A model generated the notes under the pieces. That model had not been told where the DNA came from, ran no database searches, and saw nothing but the letters and a program-made list of their open reading frames with translations. A DNA stretch of 53,978 bases from an uncultured Lachnospiraceae bacterium (lineage in GTDB: Bacteria; Bacillota; Clostridia; Lachnospirales; Lachnospiraceae): positions 1 through 53,978 of the forward strand of contig CAJUDE010000020.1 in assembly GCA_910585295.1 (NCBI GenBank). Reading direction: 5' to 3'. Positions 24,491-33,936 of the stretch are shown one piece after another. Both the position numbers and the translations under genes were made by a program. How positions within the stretch are numbered: position 1 is the stretch's first letter; the number at the start of each line of letters is the position of its first letter.

Positions 24491-27118
24491 ATGGATGACA
24501 AGATATTCGATCGGATTGATGATATTGACTTAAAAAAAACAATGGAAAAATCTTATATAGATTATGCCATGAGCGTCATTGCTTCCCGTGCGCTTCCAGA
24601 TGTGAGGGATGGGCTTAAGCCAGTGCAGCGGCGTATCCTGTATTCTATGATAGAATTGAACAACGGGCCGGATAAGCCACACCGGAAATGCGCCCGTATT
24701 GTTGGGGATACAATGGGTAAGTACCATCCCCACGGCGATAGCTCTATTTATGGCGCCCTTGTCAATATGGCGCAAGAATGGTCTACCCGATATATGCTGG
24801 TGGATGGCCATGGAAATTTCGGGTCTGTAGATGGCGATGGCGCGGCCGCAATGCGTTATACTGAGGCCCGCCTAAGCAAAATTTCTATGGAAATGCTTGC
24901 AGACATCAATAAAGACACGGTTGACTTCGGCCCTAACTTTGATGAAACAGAAAAAGAGCCTTTGGTGCTTCCATCCCGTTTCCCAAATCTTTTGGTAAAT
25001 GGCACCACTGGGATTGCAGTTGGGATGGCAACCAATATCCCGCCCCATAACCTTCGTGAAGTGATTGGCGCGGTGGTGAAGATTATAGACAACCGTATTG
25101 AAGAAGATAGGGATACCGAAATTGAAGAGCTTTTGAAAGTGGTCAAAGGGCCGGATTTCCCAACCGGCGGCATGGTGCTTGGCACTTCTGGGATTGACCA
25201 GGCATACCGGACTGGACGGGGCAAAATCAAGGTGCGGGCTGTTTCTGATATTGAGGCTATGCCCAATGGCAAGAACAGGATTGTGGTTACAGAGCTTCCC
25301 TATATGGTAAACAAGGCAAGGCTGATAGAAAAAATTGCAGACCTTGTACGGGATAAAAAAGTGGATGGCATTACGGACCTTCGGGACGAATCAAACCGTG
25401 AAGGGATGCGCATCTGCATTGAGTTACGCCGTGATGTGAACCCAAATGTTATTTTAAACCAGTTATATAAGCATACTCAATTGCAGGATACCTTTGGCGT
25501 GATTATGCTTGCATTGGTGAATAATGAGCCGAAGGTCCTAAACCTAAAAGATATGCTAAGGCATTACCTAAGGCATCAGGAAGAGGTTGTCACCAGAAGG
25601 ACCAAATATGAATTAAATAAGGCGCAGGAACGCGCACATATTTTAGAAGGGCTGCTGGTTGCTTTAGACCATATTGACGAAGTGATCAATATCATCCGAA
25701 ATAGTGAAAATGTGCAGTTAGCAAAAGCAAGGTTAATGGAACGGTTTGCATTTTCTGACGCCCAGGCCCAGGCAATTGTAGATATGCGCTTGCGTGCATT
25801 GACTGGTTTGGAACGCGGCAAGCTGGAAGCGGAATATAACCAGCTAAAGGCTTTGATTGAGGAATTGCAGGCAATCCTTGCAGATGAGAAAAAGCTTCTG
25901 GGTGTGATCCGTGAAGAAATTATGGCAATTTCCAATAAATTTGGGGATGACCGCAGGACTTCTATTGGATTTGATGAATATGATATATCCATGGAAGACT
26001 TAATTCCTGTTTCCAATACTGTGATTACTATGACTAAATTGGGGTATATCAAGCGCATGAGCGTAGATAATTTCCGAAGCCAGAACCGCGGCGGCAAAGG
26101 CATCAAGGGAATGGAGACGATTGAAGACGACTACATAGAAGAGCTTTTGATGACTACCACCCACCATTACCTGATGTTTTTTACCAGTACTGGGAAAGTA
26201 TACCGCATGAAGGCTTATGAGATACCAGAGGCAGGAAGGACCGCCAGGGGGACGGCAATTATCAATTTGCTGCAGCTTCAGCCAGGGGAAAAAATTACGG
26301 CGGTAATTCCTATTAAAGAATATAAGGATGACCATTTCCTGTTTATGGCGACGAAAAATGGGATTGTGAAGAAAACGCCTGTGACAGATTATGCCAATGT
26401 AAGGAAGAAAGGTTTGGCAGCAATTAATTTGCGGGAAGAGGATGAATTGATTGAAGTCAAGATGACAGACAGCACTAAGGATATGATATTAGTTACGAAG
26501 TATGGACAGTGCATCCGGTTCCATGAGACAGATGTAAGAAGCACAGGAAGGAATTCTATGGGCGTAATTGGCATGAATTTATCCGACCGGGATGAAGTGG
26601 TTGGGATGCAGATGAATACCCAGGGGGAATACCTGCTGACTGCTTCTGAAAAAGGGTTAGGGAAATTGACCCGGATGGAAGAGTTCACCCCTCAGAACCG
26701 TGGCGGCAAAGGCGTGAAGTGCTATAAGATTACAGAAAAGACAGGGAATATTGTAGGGGTTAAGGCTGTAAACCAGGAAAATGAAATCTTGATGATTACC
26801 ACAGGCGGGATTATTATCCGCATGAAGGTGGAAGGCATTTCGGTCCTTGGGCGTGTGACTTCCGGCGTGAAGCTGATGAATTTAGAGGAAGATATTACGG
26901 TTGCAAGCATTGCAAAAGTAAGGGAAGACAGGTCATTGATGGAAATTGCCGACCCTGGGGAGCTTCTGACAGAGGAAGAAGAAAAATTAAGCGCTGCAAA
27001 GGCTAAGGAGGCGGCAAGGAAGCTGAAAGCCCCGGCAGATAGCATGGAGACAGATGAAGAATTGTTAAAAGAACTTCTGGAGCGGGCGGAAGCTGATAAA
27101 GAAGAAGAGGAAGAATAA
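24491..27118 (+). CDS. gyrA: DNA gyrase subunit A
   Basis: This 875-residue subunit cleaves and rejoins DNA. The catalytic Tyr is Y123 (AAMRYTEARLS). The quinolone-resistance region reads GDSSIYGALVNMAQ: Ser84 is kept, but Gly88 stands where E. coli has Asp87. The C-terminal wrapping domain has GyrA boxes at QNRGGKGIKG and QNRGGKGVKC. The protein ends in a long acidic tail (DKEEEEE). A large hairpin follows the stop codon. Confidence 0.98.
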   Translation: MDDKIFDRIDDIDLKKTMEKSYIDYAMSVIASRALPDVRDGLKPVQRRILYSMIELNNGPDKPHRKCARIVGDTMGKYHPHGDSSIYGALVNMAQEWSTRYMLVDGHGNFGSVDGDGAAAMRYTEARLSKISMEMLADINKDTVDFGPNFDETEKEPLVLPSRFPNLLVNGTTGIAVGMATNIPPHNLREVIGAVVKIIDNRIEEDRDTEIEELLKVVKGPDFPTGGMVLGTSGIDQAYRTGRGKIKVRAVSDIEAMPNGKNRIVVTELPYMVNKARLIEKIADLVRDKKVDGITDLRDESNREGMRICIELRRDVNPNVILNQLYKHTQLQDTFGVIMLALVNNEPKVLNLKDMLRHYLRHQEEVVTRRTKYELNKAQERAHILEGLLVALDHIDEVINIIRNSENVQLAKARLMERFAFSDAQAQAIVDMRLRALTGLERGKLEAEYNQLKALIEELQAILADEKKLLGVIREEIMAISNKFGDDRRTSIGFDEYDISMEDLIPVSNTVITMTKLGYIKRMSVDNFRSQNRGGKGIKGMETIEDDYIEELLMTTTHHYLMFFTSTGKVYRMKAYEIPEAGRTARGTAIINLLQLQPGEKITAVIPIKEYKDDHFLFMATKNGIVKKTPVTDYANVRKKGLAAINLREEDELIEVKMTDSTKDMILVTKYGQCIRFHETDVRSTGRNSMGVIGMNLSDRDEVVGMQMNTQGEYLLTASEKGLGKLTRMEEFTPQNRGGKGVKCYKITEKTGNIVGVKAVNQENEILMITTGGIIIRMKVEGISVLGRVTSGVKLMNLEEDITVASIAKVREDRSLMEIADPGELLTEEEEKLSAAKAKEAARKLKAPADSMETDEELLKELLERAEADKEEEEE

Positions 27119-27127
27119 TAAGTTGTA

Positions 27128-27180
27128 AGGGCTGTTGCAATATAGGGATTAGGAGGATTCTTATATGCTGCAACAGCCCT
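27128..27180 (+). terminator. Long-loop hairpin after gyrA
   Basis: AGGGCTGTTGCA (27128-27139) pairs perfectly with TGCAACAGCCCT (27169-27180), leaving a 29-nt loop, followed by GTTGTTATCTT. It probably ends the dnaN-gyrA transcript. The loop contains AGGAGG followed by an ATG, which is unusual. Confidence 0.6.
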
Positions 27181-27300
27181 GTTGTTATCTTAGGGAACGC
27201 CTAAAAAACTATTTCTACAATTCATTGGTTCAATTTACAGAAAGCAATATTTATGTTCTTACAATTTATCGTTTCAGTTTACAGAAAATGCATTTCAAAC

Positions 27301-27846
27301 CTATTCTAGCAGTTCAGAGATACAGATTGCCAGGTCAGGAGAAATATGGACGGGAATGGTGTCTTGAAAAGAAAACAAGTTGGAATCCTCGTCTGGTCCA
27401 AAATAATAGGTCTGGACAACTTGTTTCATTGGATTTATAATCCAATATTCACGTACTCCTGCACTGCGGTATTGGAATAGTTTTATGATATAGTCTGTTT
27501 TTGTGCTGCTTGGGGAAACAATTTCAATAATCCAATCAGGAGGCTCCTCGCATCCACGGCTGTTTATTTTATTGTTGTCACAAATAACAGAAATATCAGG
27601 TTCCACCCATGTCTTGTCGTCTGCATTTAAGTTGATGGCAAAAGGGGATGGAATCACTTCACATGTCCCTTTTTTTGTCTTTATATAATCAAAAATCGTA
27701 TAATGCAAGACACTCACTAATTTTTGGTGCATAAAATCTGGAGGAGCCATATCATAGAGCTGCCCGTCGATTAGCTCTGCCCGGCTCCCTTCTGGAAGGT
27801 TCCAATAATCCATGGAAGTGTAACCAAGTTTCTGAGGAAACGGCAT
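27301..27846 (-). CDS. Uma2 family (DUF820) restriction-endonuclease-fold protein
   Basis: This 181-residue protein of the PD-(D/E)xK fold family has the typical order of Uma2 motifs: RAELIDGQLYDMAPP near 23-37, KTWVEPDISVICD near 78-90, DWIIEIVSPSS near 104-114 with the catalytic-type E, the Lys of DYIIKLFQY, and GVREYWIINP near 130-139. The family is named for putative nucleases of unknown target. Ribosome site AAGGATG. It is transcribed against its neighbours and against replication, between gyrA and the surface-protein gene. Confidence 0.85.
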   Translation of the reverse strand: MPFPQKLGYTSMDYWNLPEGSRAELIDGQLYDMAPPDFMHQKLVSVLHYTIFDYIKTKKGTCEVIPSPFAINLNADDKTWVEPDISVICDNNKINSRGCEEPPDWIIEIVSPSSTKTDYIIKLFQYRSAGVREYWIINPMKQVVQTYYFGPDEDSNLFSFQDTIPVHISPDLAICISELLE

Positions 27847-27975
27847 ACAATCACATCCTTATTTTTGTGAATAGTTTACCATATCTGTGTTAAATTAACC
27901 AAGAAAAGTTTTTATTTTGATAAAAATAAAATGCATTTTACTTAAATTTTTATAGAAATTGCTATTTTTATCAGG

Positions 27976-27981
27976 TATAAT
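27976..27981 (+). promoter_or_regulatory. Candidate -10 element for the surface-protein operon
   Basis: TATAAT lies about 85 bp upstream of the start codon at 28065, in an AT-rich region. The -35 at 17-bp spacing (TAGAAA) is poor, so the call is weak. Confidence 0.3.
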
Positions 27982-28064
27982 AATATAAATTGATATAGGG
28001 TATAAAATACGGGGTGGTTAGGACTATAAAGCAAGGAAGCGGAAGAATACAAGGAGTGTGGAAG

Positions 28065-31000
28065 ATGGAAAAGGAAGATAAGTATTTATTGGAAAAGCCA
28101 TTGAAAGTAAGGAAGCACCCCCTCAGGCAGAAATTACTGGCAGGTTTTTTATGCATTTGCCTGATGGTTGCGTCAATGCCAATGGGATATGGGACAGGAT
28201 TGGTATTGGCAGCGCAAAAGCAGGAAATTATAGTATTTGAGGAATTGGCTCAGGATGTAAAGGTGCAAAACGTAGAATTGGGGACGCCATTGGAGGAGTT
28301 AGGGCTTCCAAATAAATTGGCTGTGACATGCCGCCAGATTGAGGAAGCGAGTGCTATATCCCCGTCTGACGCAGTGCAGCAAATAGGCGGCCCAGAGCCG
28401 ACTATTATCGAAGAGGTAACTTGGGAAAGCAGCCCAGAATATAGCGGCAAAATGGAAGGGGTTTATGTCTTTACGCCAATCCTGCCGGAACAGTATACCC
28501 TTGCAGAAGGTTTGGAATTGCCGAAAATCAACGTGGCAGTGAGGGATGGGGAGCTTTCCAGGGGAATAGAAAAAGAAGAGGGAAAAGAGCAGAACTTTGC
28601 AGGGAAGAAGGCAAAGGATGAAAAAGAATCTTTGGATAAACTGGAAGAAGTCCAGGAGGAGTGGCAGGAATTGTATGCCGCAAAAACAACGCCAAGCTGT
28701 GGAACAATTAGCGAGGATACCACTTGGGAAAGCGGGACGTTGACAAATGGTGAGCTTATTGTGGAGCCTGGGGTTACGCTGACATTGAATGGGATTTTAA
28801 ATATTAGTGGAAGCGTTACGATTCGGGGCGGCGGGACAATTGTGAGGGGCAATTCTAACGTAATCATAAACGTTTATTCAGGTAAAACTTTGATAATTCA
28901 GGATATTACAATAGATGGGAAAGATATGCAATCTTATTATACCATGTTAAATGTCAGAGGTAATCTAAAACTGAATGATGGGGCTAAGATTATAAATTGT
29001 AGAAATGATGACATTGCAGCAATGGGAGGTGCAATTTTTATATCAGAAGGGACAGCAGAATTAAATAATGCTGTCATTGAAAATTGTTCGTCAAGCTATC
29101 TTGGAGGGGGTATTTATTTTCTTAATAGTGTTGTAAAAATAAATGGGGGAACCTACAGAAATAATAAAACTACAAAGATGAGATATGAAGACAGCGCATG
29201 TGGAGGTGGATTTTTATTTAATGCTTCTTCAAAGTTATATATATATGGTGGTAATTTTATTAGTAATAGCACAATTGCACGAGGAGGTGCAATTTACCAT
29301 AATGGATATTCAGCAACAGAAACACATATTTATGGAGGTGTATTTCAGGGAAATACTTCCAGTTGGGAGCCATATGCAGGAAGCGGCGCAATTTGGCATT
29401 CTTCTATAGCCAATGAGGCAAATATTTTGGATATATCTGGTAATGTCCATTTTTGTGGGGATGGGACAGATTCTGGGGTAGACGGCATTTACCTAGATTC
29501 ACGGAACAATATGCCCAGAAAGTTGATGATCAGCAATACTTTAAGCTATCCTTTAAAAGTATATGTCAAACCAATTGAAGGATATGTAATTGCAGAAGGG
29601 ATCAACGACTATATCTTGCTCCATGAGCGTGATATGAAGAAAATAAATTTTGTAGATATTAGCGGTTCTGGGAAAAAGTGGTATGCGGTGTTGGATGAGA
29701 AAACAAACCAGGTAAAAATATCAGAAAATGACCCAGGTTATGGCTATTATGTCTATTACATCAGCAACGGCGCCCAAGGAACGGTGGTAGATAACGGCAG
29801 GTACCAGATTGGGGACATTACCCAGGTAAAGGCGGCGGATTCTTTGCAGTGGGAAGGCCATACATTCCTGGAATGGAATACAGAACCGGATGGAAGCGGG
29901 AAAGGCTACCAGCCAGGGGAAAACCTTAACATTGAAGGGGATACTGATTTATACGCTATCTTTGAGGAGAATGAAAAGAAAATATTTAGGGCTAATTTCT
30001 ATTCTGGCAACGGATGTGAGAAGGAAACCGTGCCCATTCTTTTGGGAGAGTCGGAAATCAGTGGGGCAGTAGAAATCCCGGAGCCAAAAGAGTTGGAGGG
30101 CTTTACATTTGTAGGCTGGGAGGAGGAAAACCCTTCGGGCTATACAGGGGAGTTAAAGCCAGGCCAGGAGGCTACATTGACAAAAGAAGAGACGGACTTC
30201 TATGCAGTTTACCAGAAAGATGTAACCCTGTCTTATGTGGCAGAGGGCGCAGGGCAGGTTCCAGAGAGTGAGACGAAGCCTTATGTTGCCAATGTCCATC
30301 AGGAAATTGGGTACCAGGAGCCAGAGTTTACAATGGCAAAGGGGCCGGAGAAGAAAGGGTATATTTTTGCCACTTGGAACACAGAGCCGGATAGGGGCGG
30401 GGTCGATTATACAGAGGGCGGCGCTGCCAGGTTTACGGAAGACACCACAGTGTACGCCCAGTACAGTAAAAAGAAGGTGTTGGTCGCAAGCTTCTATTCC
30501 AGCAGTGAGTGCGAGAAAGCAACGGTTTCTGTGGAACTGGAAGAATTAGAAAGCGATGGAAAAGTTATGGCTTTAGAGCCAAAGGAACTGGAGGGCTTTA
30601 CATTTGTAGGCTGGGAGGAGGAGAACCCATCAGGCTATATTGGGGAAATAAAGCCAGGGCAGGAAGTGACTTTGACAAAAGAGGAGACAAATTTCTATGC
30701 AGTTTATAAGAAGGACGTCACTTTGTCCTATGTGGCAGAGGGCGTGGAGCAAACGCCGGGGAGTGAGGTTAAGCCATACCTTGCTAATGTGCATGAAGAA
30801 ATCAGTTATCAGGAACCGGAGTTTACCATAGCCCAAGGACCCCAACTGGAAGGCTATACCTTTGTGGGCTGGAACACAGACCCAGATGGAAATGGGAATA
30901 CTTACACAGAAGGAAGTGTAGAAAATTTCACGGAGGACACCACGCTATATGCAAGGTACACACAGAAGAAAGTTTTTGCCGCAGACTTTTATTCTGGCGG

Positions 31001-31706
31001 CGCGGGCAGCAAGGAGAGGCTGTTTGAGCTGGTGGAGGAGAGCGCTTTAAGCGTAGAAATTACAGCGCCAGAGTTAAAAGAGATGGAGGGCTGGGAGCCT
31101 GTGGGCTGGGACGCCAACACAGACAGTTATGCAGGGGACGTCAGCCCAGGCACAGCCCTTGCCCTGACAGAGCCGTTGCAGGAGTATTATGGGGTATATA
31201 AAAAGGGTATCCAGCTATTTTACGACCTAAATGGGGCGGAAGGGAAAATCGAGCCGGACCTCGGGCTATGCCTTGCAAATGTCCATGAGGAAGTTGCATA
31301 CCAGATACCAGAATTCACCATCGCGTCCACCCCTTCCCGCCCAGGCTATCTCTTCCAGGGATGGAACACATTGCCCGATGGGGGCGGGGAGGACGCGCCA
31401 ATAGGAAGCGTCCAGAGTTATGGGCAAGATACTGTGCTGTATGCTATATGGGAAGAGGATGAACGGGCTGACACCTATCAAGTGGAGCATTATAAACAGG
31501 ACTTAGAAGGGGACGGCTACACAAAGGAAGATACAGACACGGAGGTATTGTCCGGGATGAAAGGCAAGGAAGTGGAAGCGTCGCCAAAGGAGTATGCAGG
31601 GTTCCACTTTAATAACGCCACCCCTCCAATGCCCTTTCTGGCAAGCTTCAAGGGGATGGGGAACTTGTGCTGCAGGTGTATTATGACAGGGACGTTTATA
31701 CCGTAG
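28065..31706 (+). CDS. Secreted surface protein with beta-helix and InlB-type repeats, N-terminal part (frameshifted)
   Basis: This is the first part of one large gene broken near 31625. The ATG at 28065 follows AAGGAG and gives a signal peptide ending near residue 50 (CICLMVASMPMGYGTGLVLAA). A region with Ig-like features follows, then a right-handed beta-helix-like stretch (about 230-480; INVYSGKTLIIQDITIDG and repeated GGAI turns), and then alternating InlB B-type repeats ending in FVGWEEENPSGY or WNTEPDG. From codon 1187 or so the frame is wrong: residues after NNATP (31611-31625) have no similarity, and the frame stops at 31706. The correct continuation is in the next frame from 31628. 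The likely role is adhesion or glycan contact at the cell surface. Confidence 0.85.
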   Translation: MEKEDKYLLEKPLKVRKHPLRQKLLAGFLCICLMVASMPMGYGTGLVLAAQKQEIIVFEELAQDVKVQNVELGTPLEELGLPNKLAVTCRQIEEASAISPSDAVQQIGGPEPTIIEEVTWESSPEYSGKMEGVYVFTPILPEQYTLAEGLELPKINVAVRDGELSRGIEKEEGKEQNFAGKKAKDEKESLDKLEEVQEEWQELYAAKTTPSCGTISEDTTWESGTLTNGELIVEPGVTLTLNGILNISGSVTIRGGGTIVRGNSNVIINVYSGKTLIIQDITIDGKDMQSYYTMLNVRGNLKLNDGAKIINCRNDDIAAMGGAIFISEGTAELNNAVIENCSSSYLGGGIYFLNSVVKINGGTYRNNKTTKMRYEDSACGGGFLFNASSKLYIYGGNFISNSTIARGGAIYHNGYSATETHIYGGVFQGNTSSWEPYAGSGAIWHSSIANEANILDISGNVHFCGDGTDSGVDGIYLDSRNNMPRKLMISNTLSYPLKVYVKPIEGYVIAEGINDYILLHERDMKKINFVDISGSGKKWYAVLDEKTNQVKISENDPGYGYYVYYISNGAQGTVVDNGRYQIGDITQVKAADSLQWEGHTFLEWNTEPDGSGKGYQPGENLNIEGDTDLYAIFEENEKKIFRANFYSGNGCEKETVPILLGESEISGAVEIPEPKELEGFTFVGWEEENPSGYTGELKPGQEATLTKEETDFYAVYQKDVTLSYVAEGAGQVPESETKPYVANVHQEIGYQEPEFTMAKGPEKKGYIFATWNTEPDRGGVDYTEGGAARFTEDTTVYAQYSKKKVLVASFYSSSECEKATVSVELEELESDGKVMALEPKELEGFTFVGWEEENPSGYIGEIKPGQEVTLTKEETNFYAVYKKDVTLSYVAEGVEQTPGSEVKPYLANVHEEISYQEPEFTIAQGPQLEGYTFVGWNTDPDGNGNTYTEGSVENFTEDTTLYARYTQKKVFAADFYSGGAGSKERLFELVEESALSVEITAPELKEMEGWEPVGWDANTDSYAGDVSPGTALALTEPLQEYYGVYKKGIQLFYDLNGAEGKIEPDLGLCLANVHEEVAYQIPEFTIASTPSRPGYLFQGWNTLPDGGGEDAPIGSVQSYGQDTVLYAIWEEDERADTYQVEHYKQDLEGDGYTKEDTDTEVLSGMKGKEVEASPKEYAGFHFNNATPPMPFLASFKGMGNLCCRCIMTGTFIP
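29980..31455 (+). repeat. Three tandem 165-codon InlB-type repeat pairs
   Basis: The coding sequence has a period of 495 bp. For example, CTTTACATTTGTAGGCTGGG starts at 30101 and again at 30596. Each unit has an A module ending EGFTFVGWEEENPSGY...FYAVY and a B module starting VTLSYVAEG and ending in WNTEPDxGG...LYAQY. The third unit is more diverged. Confidence 0.75.
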
Positions 31707-33067
31707 ATTTTGATTTAAACGGCGGCTATGGCACAAATCCTGATACCCAGAAAGTCCGTTATGGGGGGCTGGTGAAGGGCGTGGAAGAGCCGGTAAAGGC
31801 TGGTTATAGCTTCAAGGGCTGGCATCTGGAGGACAATGGCTTAGACGGCGGGCTTTGGGACTTTACAAGCCCAGTGGAAGCCAACACAGCTTCTTTGGAG
31901 ACAACCCTATACGCCAAATGGGCGGATGAGCTGGCGCCCCAGATGGGTGAGGCGGCTTTTGGCACAGAGCGTAAAGACTTCCTGAACTGGCTGATAAAAA
32001 AAGAAAACCTTGTAATCACCGTGCCAGTCCTGGAAGAGGGAAGCGGGATGAATCGGGCAGAATACATGCTTGTCCCGGAACAAGGGGAGGAAAAGAGCGG
32101 GGAGGCTCAGGTTACAGAGCAGCATGGGCTGTCCAGCCAATCCATGGCGTATGGCAGCGGCGCATCGGTGCTGCGTGCCCTGCAGGGTGAGGCAGAGGCA
32201 GGCAGGTATTATGCGGCAGTCACCATAGACGAGGACTTTAAGGGGAAGGTACGGCTTACCTGCATAGACAATGCGGGAAACGTATCAGCCACAAAAACCT
32301 TGACTGCTATGGGAGGCGGGGTGGTTGTGGAGGACAACGCGCCAACCATTACCTTCTCTAGCACCCAGGACAGGATGGCCGACGAGACCGTGGACATTGA
32401 CGTTTTGGTGGAGGACAGCAAAAACGGGGAGGTTTCCGGCGGCATAGCAGAAGTGGGCTACCAGATTGACCAGGAAGAAGTTGTAAAGCTCCCAGAAGAA
32501 GATTTCCAGGGAGGGATGGTGGAATCCTACCACTTCACCCTGAACTTGTCCGGGGAAGGGAAGCATACAGTCAAAGTCCAAGCCGAGGACAATGCAGGGA
32601 ATGGGAACACGCAGCAAATATCCCTGACAATCCAGGGGAAGGAAGAGATGGATGGGCAGAACCTGGCTGAGAAAGAGGAACATGACATGGAAGGCGCCAT
32701 CCTGGAAACTGGGGATTTTGGGGATCCTGGGAATCCATCCCAGCCAGGGAAACCAATTGGGGGCGAGCCAAAGACTGGGGGAGGCGCCCAGGTAAAAATT
32801 TATGCAACTGCTGCCATGATTGCAGGGTTCGGCTACCTGCTGCTGTATTTTGAAGGGGAGCATGGGATTTCCAAAGAAAAGAAGGAGGAAATTGTTTACC
32901 GCCTGATTGCATGGGCAAAAGGGGGCGGGATAGTGCGCAGGTATGCAGGGCTTGCTGTGATATTTTTGTTCCTTGCCTATTACCACAGCATTGGAAAAAA
33001 CGTGGATGTGGAGTGGAAAGAAGTGTATGCAAAGAGGAATATTTACAAAGGAGGAAACCAGCCATGA
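31667..33067 (+). CDS. Surface protein, C-terminal part after the frameshift
   Basis: This frame continues the protein from AAT at 31628 (NALSGKLQGDGELVLQVYYD), although the first ATG is only at 31667. It encodes a last repeat (YTVDFDLNGGYG...GYSFKGWHLED), two Ig-like domains (VRLTCIDNAGNVSA; HTVKVQAEDNAGN), a proline-glycine stretch with GEPKTGGG, one membrane segment, a basic loop, and a second membrane segment. PKTG followed by a hydrophobic helix resembles a sorting signal, but a second helix makes a plain sortase substrate unlikely. The stop TGA overlaps the start of the next gene. Confidence 0.8.
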   Translation: MLQVYYDRDVYTVDFDLNGGYGTNPDTQKVRYGGLVKGVEEPVKAGYSFKGWHLEDNGLDGGLWDFTSPVEANTASLETTLYAKWADELAPQMGEAAFGTERKDFLNWLIKKENLVITVPVLEEGSGMNRAEYMLVPEQGEEKSGEAQVTEQHGLSSQSMAYGSGASVLRALQGEAEAGRYYAAVTIDEDFKGKVRLTCIDNAGNVSATKTLTAMGGGVVVEDNAPTITFSSTQDRMADETVDIDVLVEDSKNGEVSGGIAEVGYQIDQEEVVKLPEEDFQGGMVESYHFTLNLSGEGKHTVKVQAEDNAGNGNTQQISLTIQGKEEMDGQNLAEKEEHDMEGAILETGDFGDPGNPSQPGKPIGGEPKTGGGAQVKIYATAAMIAGFGYLLLYFEGEHGISKEKKEEIVYRLIAWAKGGGIVRRYAGLAVIFLFLAYYHSIGKNVDVEWKEVYAKRNIYKGGNQP

Positions 33068-33936
33068 TGTTATTCTCAAGCTGCCTTAGCTGCCTAATTA
33101 GGCAGCAGGAGCGTTTTCTTGAGGACTTTGAGGAAGATGGGAAAAAAGTGGCTTTTATAAAAGAAGCCATGGCTCTGATTGGGGGCAGCGGCCCCGAACA
33201 CAACTCCCCTTGGCTGGGGGCGCTGCTCACAGAGCTTCGGGAGAAATACTATGGAAAAGACCAGGGAACCTTGGAGAAGAAGCGGGAGTTTAACCAGCTC
33301 CTCCTTCAAATGGAAGGGGAACTGGAACAAAAGCTAGAGCAAAGCGAAGACAAGCTGAAAGAGGCCATACGTTTTGCCAGGATAGGGAATTATATTGATT
33401 TCTCAGCCGTGGAGAATGTGGCCAAAGAAGAGTTTATGGGGCTGTTCCACAATGAGAAGGATTCGTTGGATGAGGTGGAATATATACATTTGCTGGAGGA
33501 ACTTGAACATGCCTCTGAGCTGGTGTATATTATGGATAACTGCGGGGAGGTTGTCTTAGATAAGTTAGTGGTTTGTGAATTGAAAAAGCGTTATCCAAAA
33601 CTTCATATTACAGCGATGGTCCGTGGGCAGGACGCAGTGAATGACGTTACGATGGAAGATGCTAAGATGGTAGGGCTTACTGAGGAAGTCCCGGTGGTCA
33701 CTAACAATACCTCCATCCAAGGGGTGGTTTTTTCAAAGCTTACCGAAGAGGTAAAAGGGCTTCTGGATTCTGCAGATATCATTATTTCCAAAGGGCAGGG
33801 GAACTTTGAGTCCATGCATGGCTGTGGAAAAAATATTTATTACCTGTTCTTATGTAAATGCGATATGTTTTCCAGGCGGTTTGGGGTAGAGCGGTTCCAT
33901 GGCATGTTTGTAAATGAAAACAGGGTGAGCCTATGA
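33064..33936 (+). CDS. DUF89 family protein (ARMT1-like damage-control phosphatase)
   Basis: This 290-residue protein has an N-terminal CLSCLIRQQ motif (CxxC), typical of the prokaryotic DUF89 subfamily I, and the metal-site motifs MDNCGEVVLDKL, VRGQDAVNDVT and ISKGQGNFESM. Members are metal-dependent phosphatases proposed to remove damaged or overflow phosphometabolites; the substrate here is unknown. I chose the ATG at 33064, preceded by AAAGGAGG. It overlaps the stop codon of the surface-protein gene (ATGA), and its own stop overlaps the next gene. Confidence 0.85.
   Translation: MMLFSSCLSCLIRQQERFLEDFEEDGKKVAFIKEAMALIGGSGPEHNSPWLGALLTELREKYYGKDQGTLEKKREFNQLLLQMEGELEQKLEQSEDKLKEAIRFARIGNYIDFSAVENVAKEEFMGLFHNEKDSLDEVEYIHLLEELEHASELVYIMDNCGEVVLDKLVVCELKKRYPKLHITAMVRGQDAVNDVTMEDAKMVGLTEEVPVVTNNTSIQGVVFSKLTEEVKGLLDSADIIISKGQGNFESMHGCGKNIYYLFLCKCDMFSRRFGVERFHGMFVNENRVSL

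Noticed and set aside
27165..27440. Plus-strand gene of 91 codons after gyrA
   Set aside because: Although it has a good ribosome site, most of it is antisense to the Uma2-family gene and the product shows no domain. Kept only as a low-interest finding.
29980..31455. Repeats as a CRISPR or transposon array
   Set aside because: The 495-bp period keeps the reading frame and encodes InlB-type repeats, so it is protein-domain duplication.
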